A stretch of DNA of 64,000 nt, taken from contig JBCBDU010000013.1 of assembly GCA_038529355.1 (NCBI GenBank), positions 1 through 64,000 on the forward strand, written 5' to 3'. A program made the position numbers and the translations under genes. The notes below the pieces were generated by a model that was given only the letters and a program-made list of their open reading frames with translations, had not been told where the DNA came from and ran no database searches. Positions within the stretch are counted from its first letter, which is position 1; every line of letters starts with the position of its first letter. Origin of the DNA: CALBPI01 sp038529355. Its GTDB lineage: Bacteria; Pseudomonadota; Gammaproteobacteria; Steroidobacterales; Woeseiaceae. Shown here piece by piece: positions 33,373-41,152 of the stretch.

Positions 33373-34635
33373 TTACAGGTACTGGTGTTGGGGCACAAAC
33401 ACCAACTCGGCGGTTTGCGCCGCTAAATCTGCAGCCCGTAACGTTTTGTCTTCGATGCCCAACAAGATCGGTTCCGCATTGTGGCGATGGATGTTCACCT
33501 TAGCGTTGTAAACGAACCGGGTGCGCCCATGTTTGTCATCGACGACCAGCTTGCGAATTGAGAAACGGCCGCCGTCACAGCGTTCGCCGGTCAGGTAACA
33601 CTTGATCGACGTCACCCGTTCACCGGACAGCTCAACACCGTGCAGGCGCTGCATGTTGCGTTGCGTCGATTCGACGAAGCTGATCGCATTACACGCGCTT
33701 GGATGCTCGTCATCTTCAGTTTCAAAAGCACCAACGAAAATCTGCCCCGGCAATGCACGCTCGATCATGCGTGCCAGTTCGATCGTGACATCGCCGACGA
33801 TGTAGTCATGCGTTGTCGGATTCAGTCCGTCGGCCTGGTGAAACTCATAACAGCTGCCAATATGAAACGCTGTGCGAAGCAGTGGGACGGAGCGCGCGAC
33901 GGCCTTGCTGCGGGCGATCGCGTTATCAGCAAGCACGAGTTGCATAAAGTGGTATAAGTTGATGTTCGGTAACTCGCCGCGATCGCGGTTCCAGATATAG
34001 AAGCCGTCGCCGCTGGATGAGCGCGCGAAGCTGATGCCGATCTTGCGATCCAGCAATTTGCTATGCGCGGCATTGAGCGAATAGGACAAACTGTTGAGCT
34101 GCGTCATCTGCTCAAAAGGGCTGAGCAAGCTGAAGCCGACAATGTCGAACAGCGCAACGGCGCGATGATCGACATGGTTTACGCCATAACGCTTGACCAT
34201 CGCTTCGATCAAGCGTGTTTCGTTCGGTCGTTTCGCAAGCGGATCTCGTAACGCAATGATGGTCGGGTCAACGCCCAGGAGTCGCGAAACTTTCTGTAGC
34301 TGCTTCAACGGCAGTTTCGCCTCACCGGAAATCAGCTCGGTTATGAAACCTTCCGAGGGTCGCCAGGGCATGTCGCCGCCTGCCGGCGTCGCCGTGTACT
34401 CGGCCAGCGCGTAGTGCGGCACGACGAGCAGGCAAATACCCTGATCGTGGTGCGCCCAGCTGATGATTGTGTTGGCGCCCAACGCCCACGCATCGTGCAG
34501 GCTGCGTTCGAGCGCGACGAGATTGCTGCGCTCGCTGAGGTCCATGCCAGATGCCATATCGGCCAGCGCGTCGAGGTGCGGCGAGCTGCCGGCGATTTTG
34601 GTAATCGCGGAATCTGACAAACGATCAAGCGACAT
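33373..34635 (-). CDS. Class III nucleotidyl cyclase-like protein of unknown function
   Basis: 420 residues, soluble; no signal peptide or membrane helix. The centre looks like a class III adenylate/guanylate cyclase homology domain: FDIVGFS with the metal Asp164, SSGDGFY with the second Asp210, and YIVGDVTIELARMIERALPGQIFV at about 278-301, matching the GDxVNxAxRLE..A.PGEI pattern. The N-terminal 150 residues are unassigned; the C-terminal 80 residues are beta-rich with many His/Arg. Residues that set base specificity cannot be assigned by eye. GGAG precedes the ATG. It is a single gene, convergent with tRNA-Pro and divergent from the dehydratase gene. Confidence 0.6.
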   Translation of the reverse strand: MSLDRLSDSAITKIAGSSPHLDALADMASGMDLSERSNLVALERSLHDAWALGANTIISWAHHDQGICLLVVPHYALAEYTATPAGGDMPWRPSEGFITELISGEAKLPLKQLQKVSRLLGVDPTIIALRDPLAKRPNETRLIEAMVKRYGVNHVDHRAVALFDIVGFSLLSPFEQMTQLNSLSYSLNAAHSKLLDRKIGISFARSSSGDGFYIWNRDRGELPNINLYHFMQLVLADNAIARSKAVARSVPLLRTAFHIGSCYEFHQADGLNPTTHDYIVGDVTIELARMIERALPGQIFVGAFETEDDEHPSACNAISFVESTQRNMQRLHGVELSGERVTSIKCYLTGERCDGGRFSIRKLVVDDKHGRTRFVYNAKVNIHRHNAEPILLGIEDKTLRAADLAAQTAELVFVPQHQYL

Positions 34636-34870
34636 GCACTGATCTCCAAAAAGGCATGAACGGGTCCTTCGCGGCGCGTTGAGAAAAGCGCCAGAGCACT
34701 ATGATTTTCTCAGTAAAAATCGCAGCATTAGGATAATATCTCAAAGTAATGAACAGCGCTTGAAGTTGCAAGCGTCAGTCCATGCAATCGGCCAATCATC
34801 AAAAAACGTTAATGTCTTACACCTGCCGTTCTGTCGCCCAGCACCGCACCCCCGATCAGCATGCTTCTCG

Positions 34871-35839
34871 ATGTGTATGAATCCTCGCCTCAGCACCACT
34901 GAAATTGATGGACTTCGCGACCAATTGCGCGAGTCGATCCACGCAACGCCGAGCGTAGCGCTGCCAACGCCGCTGGCGCACTGCGCGGCTGCGATCTACG
35001 CCAAAATGGAACTGTGGCAAGTGACGGGGTCCTTTAAAGCGCGCGGAGCACTCGCGAACGTCGCCGAAATTCCAGAAAATGAGCGTGATCGTGGCATAAC
35101 GGCCGTTAGCGCAGGCAATCATGCAATCGCCGCTGCTTTTGCGGCGCAGCAATTCGGCATGAGCGCCAAGGTTGTGATGACGGCATCAGCCCCTGCCTAC
35201 CGCGTCGCACGTTGTCGCGACTATGGCGCGCAGGTCGTGATCGCCGAGACCGTGCACGACGCGTTCGATCGCGTGCAGGCAATCGTTGCGCAAGAGCAGC
35301 GCCATTTTGTGCACCCTTTTGAAGGGTTGACCACAGCGCTTGCGACCGCCGGCGTTGGGCGAGAATTTGCGCTCGACATTACCGGACTTGACGCGGTGAT
35401 TGTACCCGTCGGCGGTGGTGGTCTCGCCGCCGGTGTCTCTGCGGCCGTAAAACTCACGCAGCCTGATTGCCGGGTGTTTGGCGTTGAACCGGTGGGTGCT
35501 GATTCGATGTCGCGCAGTTTTGCAGCAGGTGCACCCGTTCACCTGGACGCTGTCGACACGATTGCAGATAGTCTTGGCGCCCCCATGGCGCTGCCGATCA
35601 GCTTTGCGTTGTGCAAAGACAATATCGACCGTATTGCGACGGTGCACGATGACGAGATTCGTGCGGCGATGCGCACGATTTACGAATCATTGTCGTTGGC
35701 CGTTGAGCCTGCCTGTGCGGCCGCAATTGCTGCGCTGCATGGCCCGTTGCAAGACGAGCTAGCGGGCAAACGTGTAGGCGTGATTTTTTGCGGCAGCAAC
35801 ATCGACATTGATTTGTGGTCAGCGCTGGTCGCGTCATGA
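34871..35839 (+). CDS. PLP-dependent threonine/serine dehydratase family protein
   Basis: 322 residues from ATG 34871 (a second ATG two codons on is equally good; 64 upstream codons of open frame lack family character). Fold type II signatures: GSFKARGALAN with the PLP Lys, SAGNHAIAAAFAA, and the glycine loop VPVGGGGLAAG, with CGSN near the C-terminus as in threonine dehydratases and serine racemases. No C-terminal ACT domain, so it is not the feedback-regulated IlvA long form. It overlaps the FAD oxidoreductase as ATGA. Two genes before ilvD downstream, a role in 2-oxobutyrate supply is possible (inference). Confidence 0.82.
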   Translation: MCMNPRLSTTEIDGLRDQLRESIHATPSVALPTPLAHCAAAIYAKMELWQVTGSFKARGALANVAEIPENERDRGITAVSAGNHAIAAAFAAQQFGMSAKVVMTASAPAYRVARCRDYGAQVVIAETVHDAFDRVQAIVAQEQRHFVHPFEGLTTALATAGVGREFALDITGLDAVIVPVGGGGLAAGVSAAVKLTQPDCRVFGVEPVGADSMSRSFAAGAPVHLDAVDTIADSLGAPMALPISFALCKDNIDRIATVHDDEIRAAMRTIYESLSLAVEPACAAAIAALHGPLQDELAGKRVGVIFCGSNIDIDLWSALVAS

Positions 35840-37224
35840 GTACGCTGATGATTGAACAGCTGCGAGCGCAGCTTGGACCTGCTGCGTTAGTGACCGGCGC
35901 AGAGATGCATGGCTATTTGCAAGAATGGCGCGGTACGTATACGTCGGACGCACTCGCCGTGGTGCTGCCGGGCAGTGTTGCGGACGTGCAAACGATTGTG
36001 CGTCTGGCAAGCGAGCATGACGTTTCACTAGTACCGCAAGGCGGTAACACTGGGCTCGTCGGCGGCGCCGTCGCGAACCCGACGCAACTAATCGTCAATC
36101 TCACACGGCTAAACCGGATACGCTCACTGGATCGCGATAATGCGTCTATGCTCGTGGAGGCCGGCTGTACGCTCGACATAGCCAGACAGGCCGCTGCGGC
36201 CGAAGGCCTGTTGTTGGCGCTCGATCTGTCATCTGCCGGTAGTTGTCAGATCGGCGGCAATGTGTCGACGAATGCCGGAGGCGTGAACGTGCTGCGCTAT
36301 GGTTCTATCCGACAGCAAGTGCTCGGGCTGGAAGTGGTAACAGCGAGCGGCGACGTGTTTGATGCGACGCAAGCGCTGCGCAAGAACAATAGCGGCTACG
36401 ACTTAAAACAGCTGTTTATTGGCGCAGAGGGAACATTGGGCATCGTCACGGCCGTACATCTTTGCTTGTTCGCGCAGCCCCAGCAACGCACGGTGATGTG
36501 GGTGAGCGTGCCCGACGTGCAAGCCGTGGTTCATTGTTTCGGTCTTTTACGTGAGCGCTTTTCTGGCAATGTGAGCGCATTCGAGTTGATTCCTGATATT
36601 GCCGTGCAGTTCGTAACGCAACATATGTCGGGCATGCGCCGCGTTAGCGACGCCCGCGGTGTGCATGCGTTAATCGAGTTGCATGATGTATCGCCGGACG
36701 CGCGGCCGCTGCAAGGCGTTGTTGCGCACATGGCGGCGCAATACCCAGCGTTCGACGCCGTGATTGCGACTAGCGAGGCCCAGGCGCAAATGATGTGGGG
36801 ACTGAGGCATCACATCTCGGATGCGCAGCGTTGCGAGGGCGCCAGCGTCAAGCACGATATCGCCCTACCAATATCGCAAATTGCGCCGTTCATTGAGTCG
36901 GTATTGCCAGAAATTGAGCGGCTAGTTACCGGTATCCGACCCGTTATTTTTGGGCATATCGGCGACGGCAACTTACACTTCAATTTATCGCAGCCGGTCG
37001 GCGTTGCCGCGGATGCATTTCGCGCACACACTGTGGCGCTGAACGATTTGGTCAATAACGCTGTCATTGCCTACGGCGGCACAGTGAGTGCAGAGCATGG
37101 AATCGGATTGCAAAAACGCGCTTGGTTGGAGCGTCAGGTCGGTGGCTCGGGTGTTGCGATGATGCGTGCGATCAAGCAGGCACTCGATCCGGAACACAGG
37201 TTCAATCCGGGAAAAATACTGTGA
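35836..37224 (+). CDS. FAD-binding oxidoreductase, GlcD / D-2-hydroxyglutarate dehydrogenase family
   Basis: 462 residues. PCMH-type FAD domain with VPQGGNTGLVGGAV near residues 70-83, SAGSCQIGGNVSTNAGG near 134-150 and FIGAEGTLGIVT; C-terminal half with FGHIGDGNLHFN (metal and substrate ligands), SAEHGIGLQKR and FNPGKIL at the end. The family oxidises D-2-hydroxy acids (D-lactate, glycolate, D-2-hydroxyglutarate). SerA enzymes make D-2-hydroxyglutarate as a by-product, and serA is in the same window, but not in this operon. The start overlaps the dehydratase stop (ATGA) and the stop overlaps the kinase start (GTGA). Confidence 0.85.
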   Translation: MSTLMIEQLRAQLGPAALVTGAEMHGYLQEWRGTYTSDALAVVLPGSVADVQTIVRLASEHDVSLVPQGGNTGLVGGAVANPTQLIVNLTRLNRIRSLDRDNASMLVEAGCTLDIARQAAAAEGLLLALDLSSAGSCQIGGNVSTNAGGVNVLRYGSIRQQVLGLEVVTASGDVFDATQALRKNNSGYDLKQLFIGAEGTLGIVTAVHLCLFAQPQQRTVMWVSVPDVQAVVHCFGLLRERFSGNVSAFELIPDIAVQFVTQHMSGMRRVSDARGVHALIELHDVSPDARPLQGVVAHMAAQYPAFDAVIATSEAQAQMMWGLRHHISDAQRCEGASVKHDIALPISQIAPFIESVLPEIERLVTGIRPVIFGHIGDGNLHFNLSQPVGVAADAFRAHTVALNDLVNNAVIAYGGTVSAEHGIGLQKRAWLERQVGGSGVAMMRAIKQALDPEHRFNPGKIL

Positions 37225-39437
37225 GCGAGTTTGACGCCGCGCAGGAACAAGCGACGCAAAGCATTTTGCTTGCGATGGAGCAGCTGATCAGTGGAGAGCG
37301 CTCGATAGCCGAGTTTCGTGATGAGATGCTGAACACCGTTTACGAGCATCCGGCCGTCGCCGGTGTGGTGCGCGGCCTGATCGATGACTACGCGCGGCGC
37401 GGCTTGATCCCTGAGCAAATCCATCGCTTGCTCAGCCGCGATATCGACAAGGCGACCAGCGAGGAGATGCCGACAACGCCGACCGAATTTCGCTACAAGG
37501 AAACGGAAACCGCAACGCTCGGTGACACGACGATAGGCGTACTGAACGAAGGTAACCTGGAACCTGCGCCGGCGGTCGTCAAGACCGAGGAACCGGCTGG
37601 TCCGCGCACTATAGAAATCGGCGAGTTATTGCGCGAGCGTTTCGAGATCATTGGCCGTGCGTCCGGCGGTAGCATGGGCGTTGTGTTCAAGGCTATTGAT
37701 CGACGCTTGGCAGAAATGACCGGTGGTGAGCCCACTGTGGCGATCAAGGTGCTTGCACCGGCCTATAGCGGCAACAAAGGTGCTGTCCGGGCGTTGCAAC
37801 AGGAGGCGGCTAAGGTTCGTCATCTGAACCACCCCAATATCGTGCGTTTTCTGGATGTCGATCGCAGCGGCGATCAAGTGTTTTTGGTCATGGAGTGGCT
37901 CGACGGCATCGCTTTGAGTGATCGCCTGACCGAGCGGCCCGGTCATCCACTGCCGCGGCAAGTCGCGCTCGATATCATCCGTCAGGTTGGTCGTGCTGCC
38001 AGCTACGCACATGAGGCGGGCGTTACGCACGCAGACATCAAGCCGGGCAATGTCATGCTGCAGCCTGACGGCACGGCGAAGCTACTCGATTTCGGCATTG
38101 CCCGGGCGCGCGGCGACGCGATCACTGAGGCCTCACCGGATGAATCCCAGTTTCTGCAGGCAGCGACACCGGCATTCGCCAGTCCGTCGGTATTGGGCGG
38201 AGCAGCGGCCGAACCGATTGATGATGTGTTTTCACTCGCGTGTCTCGCCTATCGCGTATTGAGTGGGCGCCGGGCATTTCGCGACAAGACGGCGCTGGAG
38301 GCGAAGGCGCAGATGCTCAGTGCACCGCGCATTCCGGGGCTCGAAGGCCGTTATTGGAAAGCGATAGAGCGCGCGTTGTCGCTCGATCCGGAATCGCGCA
38401 CACCAACCGTTGCGCAGTTTCTGGCCGAGATGGGTTTGTCTGATGATCGCAGCCAGCAACCGCGGTGGCGATTCTATGCTGTCGTTGCCGCCGTGCTTGG
38501 CACGTTGACGGTGTTGGCTATCGTGTCGCCGCGCTGGCGCAGCGACCCTGCGCCGCGTGTAGCAGAAACTTCGCAAACGACGCAGCGGGACAGTGCGCCG
38601 GTGTCACAGAGTGGAGCCACTGCGCCGGCAAATGACGCAGCGGTTGCTGTGCCCATTCCGATTCCGCAGTTCTTGGTTACCTCGGCAGAGTGGGTGACAC
38701 CTGATGCGTCTGCGGCAGCGTTGACGCTCGTCTTGCCGGAAACAGACATCGAGCGCACTCAAACCGTGGAGCTGGTGGAAGAGGCTGGACCGACCTCCAT
38801 CAATTTAGCATTGGTCGCTATTGATGAGCCTGTCAGTGTTCGTCTGGTCGCGCGCGGCGCAACGCGTTCGGTCACACGGTTGCTTGCCGACCACGTCAGT
38901 GGCCCTGCGTCGACAACGATTGTTTTCGATACGGATAACCCGGTTGCCGAGCTGATCTTTGAGAATTTGCCCGATGCGCTTGTCGAACCGGATATGGACA
39001 TCACCTATGACGTTTTGCGCGTTGGTGATGATTTGCTACTTGGGCGTTTTGTGTTGCGGTTGATCGATGATGATCGACAGCGTATTGCCAGCACACTCAC
39101 TGCTGATACCGTGAGCTTTGCGCACGACAATATTTCGGTTGCCGAGAATGCCGGTGCGCTGTCGCTCACGTTGTGGCGGCTACAGCCAACGGACTCTGCC
39201 CTGGTTGTCGCGCTTGAGGCCACATCAATGAGCGCGATGAGTGACGATGACTACGTTACCCCGGAACCCGCCCAGGTAACATTCGAAGCTGGCCAGAATA
39301 CCGCCACGGTCTTCATCCCGATTGTGTCTGACACGATCCGCGAAGGTGTTGAGTTGTTTCGCGTGGGGCTCGAGCCTGGGTCGTCGATCGAAGGCGTCAA
39401 TAGCGACGTCACCGTGCGTATACTCGACCCGGAATAG
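37221..39437 (+). CDS. Membrane Ser/Thr protein kinase with C-terminal Calx-beta domain
   Basis: 738 residues from the GTG that overlaps the previous stop. Residues 1-135 are an unassigned cytoplasmic lead. Kinase domain about 141-405: glycine loop GRASGGSMG, Lys176 in VAIKV, catalytic loop HADIKPGN with Asp272 and Asn277 (HAD instead of HRD), DFG at 290-292, and SPSV where the usual APE motif stands. One transmembrane helix about 418-436. Outside the membrane: a Thr/Pro/Ala linker, an unassigned beta-rich stretch, and a Calx-beta domain about 630-737 (FAHDNISVAENAGALSL, DDDYVTPEP, VTFEAGQNTATVFIPI). All catalytic residues are present, so it is probably active. Target unknown. Confidence 0.8.
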   Translation: MSEFDAAQEQATQSILLAMEQLISGERSIAEFRDEMLNTVYEHPAVAGVVRGLIDDYARRGLIPEQIHRLLSRDIDKATSEEMPTTPTEFRYKETETATLGDTTIGVLNEGNLEPAPAVVKTEEPAGPRTIEIGELLRERFEIIGRASGGSMGVVFKAIDRRLAEMTGGEPTVAIKVLAPAYSGNKGAVRALQQEAAKVRHLNHPNIVRFLDVDRSGDQVFLVMEWLDGIALSDRLTERPGHPLPRQVALDIIRQVGRAASYAHEAGVTHADIKPGNVMLQPDGTAKLLDFGIARARGDAITEASPDESQFLQAATPAFASPSVLGGAAAEPIDDVFSLACLAYRVLSGRRAFRDKTALEAKAQMLSAPRIPGLEGRYWKAIERALSLDPESRTPTVAQFLAEMGLSDDRSQQPRWRFYAVVAAVLGTLTVLAIVSPRWRSDPAPRVAETSQTTQRDSAPVSQSGATAPANDAAVAVPIPIPQFLVTSAEWVTPDASAAALTLVLPETDIERTQTVELVEEAGPTSINLALVAIDEPVSVRLVARGATRSVTRLLADHVSGPASTTIVFDTDNPVAELIFENLPDALVEPDMDITYDVLRVGDDLLLGRFVLRLIDDDRQRIASTLTADTVSFAHDNISVAENAGALSLTLWRLQPTDSALVVALEATSMSAMSDDDYVTPEPAQVTFEAGQNTATVFIPIVSDTIREGVELFRVGLEPGSSIEGVNSDVTVRILDPE

Positions 39438-39469
39438 ATTCCTGCCCCTGTAATTGATCAGAGAGACGA

Positions 39470-41152
39470 ATGACTGACAAGAAAAACCGCCCGTACTCGA
39501 GCGTCATTGTTGACGGCGCCGCGCAGGCACCGTCGCGTGCAATGCTGCGTGCCGTTGGTTTCGGCGACGCCGATTTTAGGAAACCACAAATCGGCATCGC
39601 ATCCACTTGGAGCATGGTAACGCCGTGCAACATGCATATTGATGATCTGGCGTTGCATGTCGAGGCAGGTGTTTCTGAAGGCAACTGCAAACCGGTCCGG
39701 TTCAATACCATCAGCGTGTCTGACGGAATCTCGATGGGTACGCCGGGCATGCGCTATTCATTGGTCTCGCGCGAGATCATCGCCGATTCGATCGAGGCGG
39801 TGTGCGCCGCGCAAGGTTTCGACGGTCTAGTGACCATTGGCGGCTGCGATAAGAATATGCCCGCTTGCATCATCGCAATGGCGCGACTCAATCGACCGGC
39901 AGTATTTGTGTACGGTGGCACGATCAAACCGGGCGCGCATGACCGTGACATCGTTTCGGTGTTCGAAGCTGTGGGTCAACACGCGGGTGGCATTATTGAC
40001 ATGCAGGCGTTGATTGACGTCGAAAAAACTGCGATTCCGGGGCCTGGAGCGTGTGGTGGCATGTACACCGCCAACACAATGGCGTCGGCGATTGAAGCGT
40101 TGGGCATGAGCTTGCCCGGGAGCTCGGCGCAGGAAGCGGTATCCGATGCCAAACGCACCGATTGCGAGTGCGCGGGGCGGGCTGTAGCGAATCTGATCGC
40201 GAACGACATCAAACCGCTCGACATCATGACGCGCAACGCATTCGAAAACGCGATCACGATGGTGATTGCACTCGGTGGTTCGACGAATGCCGTGCTGCAT
40301 CTGCTGGCTATGGCGCATGCGTGCGATGTCGAATTGTCGCTGGATGACTTTACCCGCATCGGTGCGAAGGTTCCGGTGTTGTCGGACCTCAAGCCCAGCG
40401 GCCGGTACTCGATGTCTGCGTTGGTGGCAATTGGTGGCATTCGCCCGCTGATGAAAATGCTGCTGGATGCCGGTTTGCTGCACGGCGATTGCCTGACGGT
40501 GACCGGCCAAACGTTAGCGGCTGATCTTGCCGATGTGGAACCCTATCTCGATGGGCAAGACATCATTCGCCCGCTGGACAATCCGATCAAACCCGACAGT
40601 CACCTGGTGGTGCTGTATGGCAATCTGGCGCCCGAGGGTGCGGTGGCTAAGATCAGTGGTAAGGAAGGCCTCAATTTCGAGGGTCGCGCCCGTGTTTTTG
40701 CTGCCGAGGAAGCTGCACTGCAAGCGATTCTTGACGGCGATATCGTCGCTGGCGACGTGGTCGTCATTCGCTATGAGGGTCCCAAGGGTGGCCCCGGCAT
40801 GCGTGAAATGCTAAGTCCAACCGGTGCGATCATGGGCAAGGGTCTGGGCGATCAAGTAGCGTTGATAACCGACGGACGGTTTTCGGGTGGCAGTCATGGT
40901 TTCGTTGTGGGTCACGTCACGCCGGAAGCTGCGGTCGGCGGTCCTATTGCACTCATCGAGGAGGGCGATCGGATTCGCATCGATGCGGTTGCACGGACGA
41001 TTGATGTGCAGATTGATGCGGCGACGATGGCGGCGCGGCGCGACAACTGGCGCGCACCATCACCGAAGGCCCGACGCGGCACGCTCGCGAAGTATGCCGC
41101 GCAGGTGACGTCTGCGTCGCGCGGCGCCATTACCGATGACTTTGACGCATGA
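39470..41152 (+). CDS. ilvD: Dihydroxy-acid dehydratase
   Basis: 560 residues. Iron-sulfur Cys of GGCDKNMPAC and a further Cys in CGGMYTANTM, substrate region SLPGSSAQ, and DGRFSGGSHGFVVGHVTPEA near the C-terminus are all IlvD. It dehydrates the 2,3-dihydroxy acids to give the 2-oxo acids of valine and isoleucine; leucine genes are 13 kb away in this window. ilvC and ilvBN are not here. It starts 32 nt after the kinase gene and overlaps lysAC as ATGA. Confidence 0.93.
   Translation: MTDKKNRPYSSVIVDGAAQAPSRAMLRAVGFGDADFRKPQIGIASTWSMVTPCNMHIDDLALHVEAGVSEGNCKPVRFNTISVSDGISMGTPGMRYSLVSREIIADSIEAVCAAQGFDGLVTIGGCDKNMPACIIAMARLNRPAVFVYGGTIKPGAHDRDIVSVFEAVGQHAGGIIDMQALIDVEKTAIPGPGACGGMYTANTMASAIEALGMSLPGSSAQEAVSDAKRTDCECAGRAVANLIANDIKPLDIMTRNAFENAITMVIALGGSTNAVLHLLAMAHACDVELSLDDFTRIGAKVPVLSDLKPSGRYSMSALVAIGGIRPLMKMLLDAGLLHGDCLTVTGQTLAADLADVEPYLDGQDIIRPLDNPIKPDSHLVVLYGNLAPEGAVAKISGKEGLNFEGRARVFAAEEAALQAILDGDIVAGDVVVIRYEGPKGGPGMREMLSPTGAIMGKGLGDQVALITDGRFSGGSHGFVVGHVTPEAAVGGPIALIEEGDRIRIDAVARTIDVQIDAATMAARRDNWRAPSPKARRGTLAKYAAQVTSASRGAITDDFDA

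Noticed and set aside
39827..40510. 227-codon minus-strand frame opposite ilvD
   Set aside because: Arg/His-rich antisense shadow.
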